In this document: piece after piece, positions 5,254 through 12,933 of the stretch | Layout of the letters: every line of letters begins with the position of its first letter | How positions within the stretch are numbered: position 1 is the first letter of the stretch | Origin: a virus | DNA: 22,074 bases | Reading direction: 5' to 3' (one strand) | IMG/VR virus record: IMGVR_UViG_3300042691_042257 | Span: 1-22,074 of that record | Position numbers and translations under genes: made by a program | Notes under the pieces: model-generated | What the model was told of the DNA's origin: nothing | What the model saw: only the letters and a program-made list of their open reading frames with translations | The model's database searches: none

Positions 5254-5763
5254 ATGAACGACATCGCTCCCTCTCCCCAATCGGTCGCGGCCTGGAAGGC
5301 TCGCGCGGACAAGATCATCTCGATGAATGCGGCGATGGGGCTCGCCCAGGCGGAACTCGAGGCGAAGCTGAAACCGATCCGCGAGGCGCATGAGCCTGAG
5401 ATCGAGAAACTCAAGGCGGAGCTGAAGAAGCTGACGGCGGAGTTTGAGGCGTTCGGGATCGAGAACGCGGATGTCCTTTTTGCGGACGGGTCGGAGATCC
5501 GGACGAAGATCGCGGTGATCACGGGCAAGGTGAACCCGCCGTCGGTGGAGATGGGCGAGGGATGGACCGAGGCCGAGGTGATCGAAAAGCTCGAAGGCCA
5601 CAAACACACCCGCGGCTTTGTGGCGGTGAAGAAGTCTCTCGACAAGGCGGCGCTGAAGAAGGCGCTCAGCTCGGGCACGGTGATGATCTGCGACCTGCTG
5701 CTGCAATGCGGGGTCGGCTTGCGCCAGGGCTTTTCGGTGAAGGTGACGGGCAAGGGCGACTGA
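5254..5763 (+). CDS. Mu Gam-like DNA-end-binding protein (host nuclease inhibitor)
   Basis: A 169-residue protein. Residues 15-68 form a long helical arm (KARADKIISMNAAMGLAQAE through KLTAEFEAFG). Residues 75-137 follow the Mu Gam pattern: LFADGSEIRTKIAVITGKV, then PPSVEM, a WTEAEVIEKLE helix, FVAVKKSLDKAAL. Mu Gam protects linear phage DNA ends from RecBCD and is related to bacterial Ku. The similarity to Mu Gam in the TG-x-V...PPSV...K-x-x-x-K-x-A region is clear by eye. In Mu, gam is an early gene; here it lies between the endolysin and terminase genes on the rightward transcript. The start is the ATG at 5254 (an in-frame TTG precedes it). Confidence 0.75.
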   Translation: MNDIAPSPQSVAAWKARADKIISMNAAMGLAQAELEAKLKPIREAHEPEIEKLKAELKKLTAEFEAFGIENADVLFADGSEIRTKIAVITGKVNPPSVEMGEGWTEAEVIEKLEGHKHTRGFVAVKKSLDKAALKKALSSGTVMICDLLLQCGVGLRQGFSVKVTGKGD

Positions 5764-5800
5764 GCCGGGCCGCACCGCTGCGAATCGAATCCTCGAACGA

Positions 5801-6400
5801 ATGGGACTGACCAAGACATACGCGACGAACATCCTCGCCCAGCTCCGCGGCCGGAAGTGGAACGGGGAGGATGCGGAGGTCTATCTCTACACCCGCCTCG
5901 AAGGCGAGGACGGGGAACCGGCCTGGACGCTGGAAGAGGCCTCGAAGCGGCTGCAAGGAAAGCTGCGCCGTCGCGTGATTCCCTCGGTGATCTCGAAGTG
6001 GCTGAAGGAAGAGCGCGCGAAGCGGCGGGCGAAGGATGATTACGAGTTCGTCCTGAATGCGACGCTGGCGTTTTTCAAGGACCGCGGCAGCTCGGTGACG
6101 GAGCTGGAGCAGATCGCGGACTGCACGGTGGTCCAGATGATCGCTCGGACGCTGAAGGAGGAAGGCGTGGAGGAAGCGGTGAAGGTGATCAATGCGATGA
6201 CGTCGTTCCTGAACGCGCTGACGAACCGAAGCGCGCTGCGCCAGCGGTCCACCGAATGGACGGAGCGCACGGAGAAACTGAAGGGCGAACTGGAAGCCCT
6301 GCGCAAGAAACTCAACAAACCCGGCGGATCGACGAACCCGAGCGATCACATGGACCAGGTGATCGGGTTGGTGGACCAAGTGATGGGCCTGGCGCGATGA
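5801..6400 (+). CDS. Terminase small subunit-like protein (Mu gp27-like)
   Basis: A 199-residue, highly helical and charged protein. Residues 40-75 contain a HTH-like stretch, TLEEASKRLQGKL...IPSVISKWLKEERAKR, suited to reading phage DNA, and residues 145-172 form a coiled coil (STEWTERTEKLKGELEALRK). It directly precedes the large terminase and overlaps it by four bases (ATGA at 6397). Size, HTH and position fit the small terminase subunit, by analogy with Mu gp27, which recognises the packaging site. I do not see decisive sequence hallmarks, so the name rests mostly on position. Confidence 0.65.
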   Translation: MGLTKTYATNILAQLRGRKWNGEDAEVYLYTRLEGEDGEPAWTLEEASKRLQGKLRRRVIPSVISKWLKEERAKRRAKDDYEFVLNATLAFFKDRGSSVTELEQIADCTVVQMIARTLKEEGVEEAVKVINAMTSFLNALTNRSALRQRSTEWTERTEKLKGELEALRKKLNKPGGSTNPSDHMDQVIGLVDQVMGLAR

Positions 6401-7929
6401 AACTTTTCCTGATCCTGATGGCAGCCGTCCTTTCATCTCCGAAGATCGACCGCGCGGAGCGCAGCGGTTACTTCCTGCCTTATCAGAAGGACTGGATCCT
6501 CTGTCACGAGCGGAAGGCTCTGTGTGAAAAGGCGGTGCGGGTGGGGTGGACGTTCGCGGATGCCTTCAAGCAGGTGCGCAAGCGGCTCCAGACTCCGAAG
6601 CGGGATTATCTTTTCGTGACGAAGGATCAGCCCACGGCCTTTGAATACGTGGACACGGCGTATCGCCATCTCCAGATCTTCAACCTGACCAGCTCGGTGC
6701 TGACGCACGGGACGGAGGAATGGAGTGTGCCGGTCTTCGGCGAGGATGGGAAGGACACGGGCTTTCAGGAAAAGGTGACGGTGGGCCTGATCAAGCTGGA
6801 CAACGGGAGCCGGATCATGGCCTTCAGCTCGAACCCGAACGCGGTCCGCGCCTACGGCGGGGACGTGGGATGGGACGAGGCGGCTTTCCACCCCAACGCT
6901 CGGAAGATGTGGGCGGCGCTCCAGGGCCGGGTGCGCTGGGGCTTCGACCTCGGGGTGTGGAGTTCGCACCACGGCGACGACACGTTCTTCAATCAGCTCT
7001 GCGAGGTGGCCCGGGATCCGGGGAATGGGTGGGCGTATTTCAAGTGCGACATTTACCGGGCGATTGCGGAGGGCCTTGTCGAGAAGATCAACGAGGTGAG
7101 CGGCACGGAGATGACTCGGGCGGAATTCCTCGAAAGCTGTCGGGCGGACGCGATCCTGCCGGAGATCTTCGCCCAGGAATACGAGCTGCAACCGATGGGC
7201 GGGCTCGACGCGGCGGTGGCGTGGGAGCGACTGGTGGCGTGCCGCGATGATTACACGATGCCAACGGCCCACATCGCGGACGCGCGGGTGGCGGATCTGT
7301 TCGGACGGCCCGGCGACCCGGGTCGCAAGAAAGCGGTGAGCCAGTGGCTGCGCCAGCAATTCCCGGATCTCTACGACCGCAGCCATGGCAAGGGCGGACG
7401 GCGCTGGCGAATCGGCTTCGACGTGGCGGCCTCGGGTCGCGGGCACCTCGCGGCGGTGACGGTGGTGCAAAAGGCGGGGCCGCGCTACGTGCCGCGGGCG
7501 ATGGTGACCTTTCAGACGGAGGACTGGGATGTGATGGAGTTCGTGGTGGCGTGCCTGCTCAGCGAGATCCCGGGCGAGGTCCGGGGCGCGGGGGACGAGA
7601 CGGGCCTCGGGCGTCAGATCTGCTGGCGGTTGGCGAGTCTCTACGGCCAGCAATTCGCGGGGGTGAATTTCTCGACGGCGAAGAAGGATCTGGGGACCTC
7701 GCTGATCGCGCATGTCACCGATGGGTCGCTGCGACTGCCGAAGGATCCGGACGCGCTGATCCATGACCTGCACGCGGTGCGGAAGGTGTTTTCGAACGGG
7801 CGGCTGGTGTTCCTCGAGACGAAGAACCCGGTCCTTCCAGAATCGCATTGTGACCTGGCCTGGTCGCTGATGCTGGCGATCCACGCGGACCAACGCGGGG
7901 TGGAGCCGTGGGTGCTGAGCCTGAGCTGA
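6397..7929 (+). CDS. Terminase large subunit (Mu gp28-like ATPase-nuclease)
   Basis: A 510-residue protein that powers DNA packaging and cuts the DNA. The N-terminal ATPase half has a deviant Walker A around residues 45-52 (KAVRVGWT, comparable to K-x-R-x-G-x-S/T in gp28 proteins) and a Walker B with D160-E161 in GGDVGWDEAAF. The nuclease half begins near 335 with RIGFDVAASGRG (D342), and has a second acidic site in GDETGLGRQ. LPYQKDWI near residue 30 is the usual adenine-binding Q motif. The start at 6397 is coupled to the previous gene but gives a hydrophobic MKLFLILMAAVL N-terminus that is odd for a terminase; an ATG at 6418 would remove most of it. Confidence 0.85.
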   Translation: MKLFLILMAAVLSSPKIDRAERSGYFLPYQKDWILCHERKALCEKAVRVGWTFADAFKQVRKRLQTPKRDYLFVTKDQPTAFEYVDTAYRHLQIFNLTSSVLTHGTEEWSVPVFGEDGKDTGFQEKVTVGLIKLDNGSRIMAFSSNPNAVRAYGGDVGWDEAAFHPNARKMWAALQGRVRWGFDLGVWSSHHGDDTFFNQLCEVARDPGNGWAYFKCDIYRAIAEGLVEKINEVSGTEMTRAEFLESCRADAILPEIFAQEYELQPMGGLDAAVAWERLVACRDDYTMPTAHIADARVADLFGRPGDPGRKKAVSQWLRQQFPDLYDRSHGKGGRRWRIGFDVAASGRGHLAAVTVVQKAGPRYVPRAMVTFQTEDWDVMEFVVACLLSEIPGEVRGAGDETGLGRQICWRLASLYGQQFAGVNFSTAKKDLGTSLIAHVTDGSLRLPKDPDALIHDLHAVRKVFSNGRLVFLETKNPVLPESHCDLAWSLMLAIHADQRGVEPWVLSLS

Positions 7930-7934
7930 GACAG

Positions 7935-7956
7935 AATCATGAGGGGTGAAATCATG
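7935..7956 (+). repeat. AATCATG paired repeat, copy D
   Basis: AATCATG at 7935-7941 and 7950-7956, spaced by AGGGGTGA, preceded by GACAG exactly as in copy B. It starts six bases after the terminase stop codon. Confidence 0.75.
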
Positions 7957-7978
7957 GAGAAAACGGAGGGGATGAAAA

Positions 7979-7998
7979 AAGGGCGGTTTTTCGCCCTT
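7979..7998 (-). terminator. Intrinsic terminator reading leftward
   Basis: AAGGGCG (7979-7985) and CGCCCTT (7992-7998) form a 7-bp stem with a six-base loop. On the minus strand the stem is followed by a run of six T residues, a standard Rho-independent layout; on the plus strand the stem is followed by TTGAAACC, which lacks a T-run. It lies in the 156-bp spacer between terminase and portal genes, where no leftward gene is seen. The rest of that spacer holds copy D and no other signal I can support. Confidence 0.5.
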
Positions 7999-8085
7999 GA
8001 AACCCCCTCTTGGCGGTCTCCACACCCGACCACCCCCACCGATCGCGTACAAACGCCTTTTTAACGCATTCTAACGCAACCCCGG

Positions 8086-10278
8086 ATGACGAAGACCTCC
8101 CCAGTCCGCCAATTTTTCCGAAACCCGGTGAAAACCGTCGGTTTCGCCCTCGCGGCGGCGGTCGCCAAGAGCGTGCCGAACAACTGGTTTCTCCGGGGCG
8201 ATGACGGCCCGTCGTCGGGGCCGGGGACGTCGCTGGGGGATCCGTATGCGGAAAGCTCCTGGGTGTTCGCGGCGCTGAACCTGATCGCGGACCCGATCAC
8301 CTCGGCCAAGCTGAAGATCCTGACGGCCCCCGGGGGCGAGCTGATCAATGACGCGACGCTGGACGCCTTCTGGACGGAGCCCGCGCGATCGGCTCATGAG
8401 AAGATGGGGATGGAAATGCTCCTCGCCCTGTCGGTGATGTGCCGGGGGGTCCATGGGCGCGCCTTCTGGGTGATGGATGATTCGTGGCTGGCGGCCTCGC
8501 CGATGCTCTACCAACCCCTGATCGTGGCGAGCGACAAGCAGATGTCGCCCCTGATGGACGGGCGCGAGCTGAGCGGGTGGATGTATCGCGGGGCGAACGG
8601 GGCGATGACGACCTTCCTGAAGGAACAGGTGATCAACCTGCGCCTGCCGAACCCCGGGGATCCGGACAGCCTCGACGGGGTGCCGCCCTGGAAAGCGGCA
8701 AAGACGGCGGCGGAGTCGGCAGTGGCCGCGGGGCAGTTTTCGAAGCGGACGATGGACCAGAACGGCGACCGAGGAATGATCGTGGTCGTGGAAGGCGGAG
8801 CGCCCACGCCGGAGCAGCGCATGGCCTTCATCCAGGAATTGCGCGAGCGGCGACGTGCGGCGGCGCGGGGAGAGTTTCGCGATTCGATCTTTGGCGGAAA
8901 CGTCCGGATCGAAAGCCCGACCCTGTCGGCGATCTCGGCGGACTTCCGCAGCCAGGCGGAGATGACGCGCGAAGAGATTTTCGTGACCTTCGGGGTGCCG
9001 CCATCGATGGCGTCGAAAGCGGCGAGCTACTCGGTCGGCGCGGCCTCGGACTGGTATCGGCTGATCACTGGCCCCTGTATGAAGGAGGCGCGGGCGCTGG
9101 CCTCGGCGGTGGCGCGGGTCAGTGATTACCTGCTGGGCAATCGCAGCCTGGCGCGCGAGATCGCGGGATCGGCGCGGGCGACGGGGCGCTGCTACGCGGA
9201 ATTCGACTTTTCGAATCACCCGGTGATGGCGACGGTCCGCGAGGAGCGGGTGAAGTCGCTCAAGGATCTGGTGACGATCGGGGTGCCGGTGTCGGTGGGG
9301 AATGAATTCCTCGCGATGGGCCTGCCGGAATTCGACGGATGGGACGAGCGGCTCCTGCCGATGTCGCTGCAACCCGTGGGCACGGACGAGCCCACCCCGG
9401 ACCCGGCCCCGGCGAAGGGCGCGGATCTGGAGACGCTGGTGCGCCAGTGGTCGGCGAAACGCCGCGGCCTGAGCGAGGCGGCGAAACAAAAGGCGCGGCT
9501 CGATCTGTGGAAGCAGGTCGACGGGGCGCGCAACGCGGACCGGGCGAAGGTGAAGAAGGTGGTGACGAAGCACCTGATGAAGGCGCGGGCGGAGACGCTG
9601 GCGAATCTGGCGAAGGTGGGCGATTCCCTGCCGAAGTCGGGAGTGCCCGACGCGGAGATGCGGGCGGGGGTGTTCGAGATCGTCTTCAATGTGGCGAACT
9701 GGGCGACGGGGCTGTGGAATGATCTCGGCAGCGTGATCGGGGCGATTTTTGGCAAGGCCGGGAAACAGGCGCAGGACGAGATCGGCGACGAGACGCCCGG
9801 CGACTTCGATCCCATGGACGAGACGGACCCGCGCGTGATCCAGCACCTGCGCACGCGGCAGAACCTGATCCGGCAATCGAGTGATGAGATTCACCAGGAT
9901 CTCATCCGCTCGCTGGAGGAAGGACTCCAGGAAGGCGAGACGCTCGATCAACTGACGGCCCGGGTGCGGGAGGTCTTCACGGGACTGGCGAAGCACAAGG
10001 CCGAGGTGATCGCGCGGACGGAGACCGGGGCGGCCTACGAGACGGCGCGCTACCTGACCTTCAAATCTGCGGGCATCCAGAAGAAGGGATGGCTGAGCGG
10101 CGGCGAGGACGGGGTGACGCGCGAGACGCACCAGGCGGCCGACGGACAGAGCCGGGGCATCGATGAATTTTTCGAAGTGGGCGCGGCCCGGCTGCTGCAC
10201 CCCCACGACCACGCGAACGGAGCGGCACACCCCGAAGAGCTGATCAACTGCCGCTGTGTCCTGACCGCCGAAGCCTGA
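8086..10278 (+). CDS. Portal protein fused to a MuF head-morphogenesis domain
   Basis: A 730-residue protein. The first 460 residues are an HK97-type portal: AESSWVFAALNLIADPITSA near the start, LPNPGDPDSLDGVPP (the loop before the central helices), then REEIFVTFGVPPSMASKAA and the WYRLITGPCMKEA helix. The portal ring is the DNA gate and head-tail joint. From about residue 610 to the end there is a Mu gpF-like domain: HKAEVIARTETGAAYETARY, KKGWLSGGEDG, and the terminal HPEELINCRCV, with the conserved NCRC close to the C-terminus. Residues 460-600 link the two and are helical. In many phages portal and MuF proteins are separate, adjacent genes; here one open frame with no internal stop joins them. 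MuF-type proteins are minor head proteins that may be ejected with the DNA. Confidence 0.85.
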   Translation: MTKTSPVRQFFRNPVKTVGFALAAAVAKSVPNNWFLRGDDGPSSGPGTSLGDPYAESSWVFAALNLIADPITSAKLKILTAPGGELINDATLDAFWTEPARSAHEKMGMEMLLALSVMCRGVHGRAFWVMDDSWLAASPMLYQPLIVASDKQMSPLMDGRELSGWMYRGANGAMTTFLKEQVINLRLPNPGDPDSLDGVPPWKAAKTAAESAVAAGQFSKRTMDQNGDRGMIVVVEGGAPTPEQRMAFIQELRERRRAAARGEFRDSIFGGNVRIESPTLSAISADFRSQAEMTREEIFVTFGVPPSMASKAASYSVGAASDWYRLITGPCMKEARALASAVARVSDYLLGNRSLAREIAGSARATGRCYAEFDFSNHPVMATVREERVKSLKDLVTIGVPVSVGNEFLAMGLPEFDGWDERLLPMSLQPVGTDEPTPDPAPAKGADLETLVRQWSAKRRGLSEAAKQKARLDLWKQVDGARNADRAKVKKVVTKHLMKARAETLANLAKVGDSLPKSGVPDAEMRAGVFEIVFNVANWATGLWNDLGSVIGAIFGKAGKQAQDEIGDETPGDFDPMDETDPRVIQHLRTRQNLIRQSSDEIHQDLIRSLEEGLQEGETLDQLTARVREVFTGLAKHKAEVIARTETGAAYETARYLTFKSAGIQKKGWLSGGEDGVTRETHQAADGQSRGIDEFFEVGAARLLHPHDHANGAAHPEELINCRCVLTAEA

Positions 10279-10286
10279 TTTACCCC

Positions 10287-11108
10287 ATGAGCACCGAAAC
10301 CCTTTCCCGAACCCTCGCCCCCGAGATCCGCGTGCTGAATGCGGAGAAGGGACTCGTCGAATACATCGCGAGCGACGAGACGCTCGACAGCTACGCGGAA
10401 ATCATCCGCGCGGCGGGCTGGCGATTCGACCAGCGGTTCACGAGCAACCCGGTCTTTGTCGATTCGCATTCCTACTGGGGGATCCGCGACGTGCTTGGCA
10501 AGGTGGTGGAGTGGAAGGTGGATGGGAAGAAGCTGGTCGAGGTGGTGCAGTGGGCCATCGACGTCAGTGAGAACGCGCTCGCGAAACTCGGCTTTGAAAT
10601 GACCGCGAAAGGGTATTTGAAGGCCGTTTCCGTGGGCTTCCTGCCGGTGCGATCGGTGCGGCGGGAGGACACGGACTTTACCCGGTGCTGCGATGAGATG
10701 GGCCTCGACCAGGGCGCGCGCGATTCGGTGCGGCGGATCTTCTGGGAGCAGCAACAGATCGAGCTGAGCGCCTGCGTCATCGGGGCGAACCCGGCGGCGC
10801 TGGCGAAGGCCTACGACGACCGCTCCATTGAACGCGGACTGTTCGACGGGGTCGGACTCGGCGGCGACGAGGGCGCCGAGGTGATCGGCGTCGCGGGCGG
10901 CATCTTCGAACGGCACCCCGATGAGGCGGTGCGAAAACTGGCGGCGCTGACTCTGCGCAGCTTCGCCACGGGACGACTTTCAGCGAAGGGACCCGGTGGC
11001 CGGGTCACTGACCAACCGGGCCGTGGGGGCGCGGGTCAGAAGGACCATCGCCCCCACGTAGACCGCCGCTGGATGAACAATGTCGCGCGAGAACTCGGCG
11101 TCATCTGA
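10287..11108 (+). CDS. HK97-type prohead protease (peptidase family U35)
   Basis: A 273-residue protein. Residues 22-120 follow the prohead protease pattern: LVEYIASDETLDSYAEII, NPVFVDSHSYWG with the catalytic H61, a VVQWAI strand, and LKAVSVGFLPV with the nucleophile S115. The rest is a helical region followed by a Gly/Arg-rich, likely disordered tail (220-262). It cleaves scaffold or delta domains from the capsid protein during head maturation. Gene order portal-protease-capsid is the standard HK97 order. The tail is longer than in minimal proteases and may act as scaffold. It starts eight bases after the portal stop. Confidence 0.85.
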   Translation: MSTETLSRTLAPEIRVLNAEKGLVEYIASDETLDSYAEIIRAAGWRFDQRFTSNPVFVDSHSYWGIRDVLGKVVEWKVDGKKLVEVVQWAIDVSENALAKLGFEMTAKGYLKAVSVGFLPVRSVRREDTDFTRCCDEMGLDQGARDSVRRIFWEQQQIELSACVIGANPAALAKAYDDRSIERGLFDGVGLGGDEGAEVIGVAGGIFERHPDEAVRKLAALTLRSFATGRLSAKGPGGRVTDQPGRGGAGQKDHRPHVDRRWMNNVARELGVI

Positions 11109-11150
11109 TCCATCAAACCCAACCCAACTGAAACCATCGAAAAACATCGT

Positions 11151-12662
11151 ATGAAACCCAACTCCATCGCCGCGCTTGACGCGGCTTCCCGTGATCGCCT
11201 GGCCAACGTGCGGAACTTCCGCCACGGCATCCTCGCGATCTGTGCCTTGTTCCTCCTCCTCCCCGTCATCGGATTGCTTTCGGCCTCGGCCTCGGTCAAT
11301 CCGGAGGCGGCCGGAGTCATGGCGGCCGGTCTGCCCTTCCTCGGGGCGATGACCTTCGGCCCGCTCCGCGACGAAACCAACGGCGACCCCGACGGGGCCG
11401 GGCTTGAGATGAAGATCCTCGAGGGGATCCGCGAGATCAAGACCGCTCACGAGAAGATCAACGGCCAGGTGGCCGAGATCCCTGAACTGAAGTCTGAGCT
11501 CGAAAAGATCGACAAGACGATCAAGAGCTTCGAGGGACTCAGCTCGGACGTGAAGGCGTTCCAGTCGCAGATGGCCAAGTATGAGGCCCGTCTCGCCGCG
11601 ATCCGCAAGGAGGAAAACGATCCGCTGAAGCGCATCACGAACGACGAGGAAATGCGGACGCTCGTCACCGCTCCCGCCCGCGTCGCCTACCTGCGGCACA
11701 ACAACAAGGTGGTGCCGAAGGAACTTCTCGACGCGGCGCAGCGATACGCCGAGATCGTGGAAGGCATGGCCTTGACCGGCGGTGCCACCCCCGGCTCGAT
11801 CGTGATCAACCAGGAACTCGTGAAGTCGATCTACCAGCTCGTGGCCAGTCACGGGAAGTGGAGCAACTTCGACGTGATCCCCGTCGGCACCCGGAACGTG
11901 AAGATCCCGGTGGACACCAGCGACCCGACCGCGGTCTGGGCGACGGAGGGCTCCGCCCCGTCCGAGGGCAGCTACGCGGGTAGCCAGGTCTCGCTCACCA
12001 TCGGCAAGATCCTCACCTGGATCGGGCTCAGCAACGACCTCCTCGAAGACGACGAGATTGGGCTGGCCAACCACCTGATGACGAAGTTCGCCCGGGCGAA
12101 CGCGCTGAAGCTGGACTTCTCCTGCTTCCGCGCGGACGGCGGCAGCGACACGACCGACGGCGGTTACACCGGGATCTTCGGCGGTGCGGGCACGGCCTAC
12201 GGCCTCGCCACCGGCGTGGACAACATCGCGGAACTGGACCAGGAGGACTTCACCGGCCTCATCGCCCAGTCCGACGACGCCCTCATCGGCCTCCCGTCGA
12301 GCCGGTGGTTCATGCACCCGCAGATCCTCGTGCAGCTCCTCGCGATCAAGGACCTCAGCGGTCGCTCGATCTTCCTCAACGCGCTGGAGGCTCCGACCGT
12401 CGGCGGGCTCGGCTCGATCCTCGGCTACCCGGTGATCACGTCGAACCAGTGCCCCAGCTCGGTGGCCGCCTCGACCGGCTTCCTCGCCTGGGGTGACGCC
12501 ATGGCGATGGCCGTCGGGGTTCGCACGGACTTCGAGATGGCCACCTCGACCGACGCGAAGTTCACCGAGGACCAGACCGTCTTCCGCTCCCGCATGCGTG
12601 CCGGCGTGAAGGTGAAGCTGGCCACGGCCTTCGAGGTGATGACCTTCGGCGCGGCCTCCTGA
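11151..12662 (+). CDS. Major capsid protein, HK97 fold, with hydrophobic N-terminus
   Basis: A 503-residue protein. Residues 86-155 form a coiled coil (KILEGIREIKTAHEKINGQV and onward), the delta/scaffold domain expected in HK97-type capsid precursors. From about 190 on the fold is typical: LVKSIYQLVASHGKWSNFDV, IPVDTSDPTAVWATEGSAPS, LLEDDEIGLANHLMTKFARA, FMHPQILVQLLAIKD, GSILGYPVITSNQCPS and the C-terminal FRSRMRAGVKVKLATAFEVM. Unusual is a hydrophobic segment at residues 26-45 (GILAICALFLLLPVIGLLSA) that looks like a membrane anchor or signal peptide. An ATG at 11409 would start just before the coiled coil and remove it, but the upstream codons are used like the rest of the gene. Cleavage by the neighbouring protease would also remove it. 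Confidence 0.85.
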   Translation: MKPNSIAALDAASRDRLANVRNFRHGILAICALFLLLPVIGLLSASASVNPEAAGVMAAGLPFLGAMTFGPLRDETNGDPDGAGLEMKILEGIREIKTAHEKINGQVAEIPELKSELEKIDKTIKSFEGLSSDVKAFQSQMAKYEARLAAIRKEENDPLKRITNDEEMRTLVTAPARVAYLRHNNKVVPKELLDAAQRYAEIVEGMALTGGATPGSIVINQELVKSIYQLVASHGKWSNFDVIPVGTRNVKIPVDTSDPTAVWATEGSAPSEGSYAGSQVSLTIGKILTWIGLSNDLLEDDEIGLANHLMTKFARANALKLDFSCFRADGGSDTTDGGYTGIFGGAGTAYGLATGVDNIAELDQEDFTGLIAQSDDALIGLPSSRWFMHPQILVQLLAIKDLSGRSIFLNALEAPTVGGLGSILGYPVITSNQCPSSVAASTGFLAWGDAMAMAVGVRTDFEMATSTDAKFTEDQTVFRSRMRAGVKVKLATAFEVMTFGAAS

Positions 12663-12691
12663 TCCCCGCCCTGAACCGCTAACCCGGGCGC

Positions 12692-12717
12692 TGGCAGACC
12701 GCCCCATCCGTCTGCCA
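12692..12717 (+). other. Stem-loop after the capsid gene
   Basis: TGGCAGAC (12692-12699) and GTCTGCCA (12710-12717) form a perfect 8-bp stem with a 10-base loop, 29 bases after the capsid stop and nine bases before the next start. There is no T-run, so it is unlikely to be a strong terminator. It may stabilise or delimit the abundant capsid mRNA, or reduce read-through. Confidence 0.5.
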
Positions 12718-12725
12718 CCCTCTCC

Positions 12726-12926
12726 ATGAAAAAAGCCGCGACGAAAAAGACCACGAGCCCGACGCCGGAGACGACCGCAGTCCCCGCGCCTGTCGCCGCA
12801 CCCGCGACCCTGACGGGGATCGCCAACCGCCATTTTCGCAGTCCCCAGGGATTCCACGCGCTCGGCTCGACCGTGACGCTGACGGGGGACGACATCGCCC
12901 GATACGGGCATTTCCTCAGCCGCTGA
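12726..12926 (+). CDS. 66-aa hypothetical head protein
   Basis: A 66-residue protein. Residues 1-28 are a Lys/Thr/Pro/Ala-rich, disordered, basic arm (KKAATKKTTSPTPETTAVPA); residues 30-66 carry a compact part, FRSPQGFHALGSTVTLTGDD. It lies between the capsid and head-tail connector genes, where many HK97-type phages encode a small head-decoration or connector-associated protein. I do not recognise a family. The basic arm could bind DNA or capsid. Its closeness to both neighbours (seven bases to the next start) supports expression in the head operon. Confidence 0.6.
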   Translation: MKKAATKKTTSPTPETTAVPAPVAAPATLTGIANRHFRSPQGFHALGSTVTLTGDDIARYGHFLSR

Positions 12927-12933
12927 ACCGACC

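Noticed and set aside
3592-5832. 746-codon open frame on the minus strand
   Set aside because: It is antisense to the lysis cassette and the Gam-like gene, rich in Arg/His/Pro, with no recognisable domain. High GC content makes long antisense open frames common here.
8071-10230. 719-codon open frame on the minus strand
   Set aside because: Fully antisense to the portal-MuF gene, with Arg/His/Leu-rich translation and no motif.
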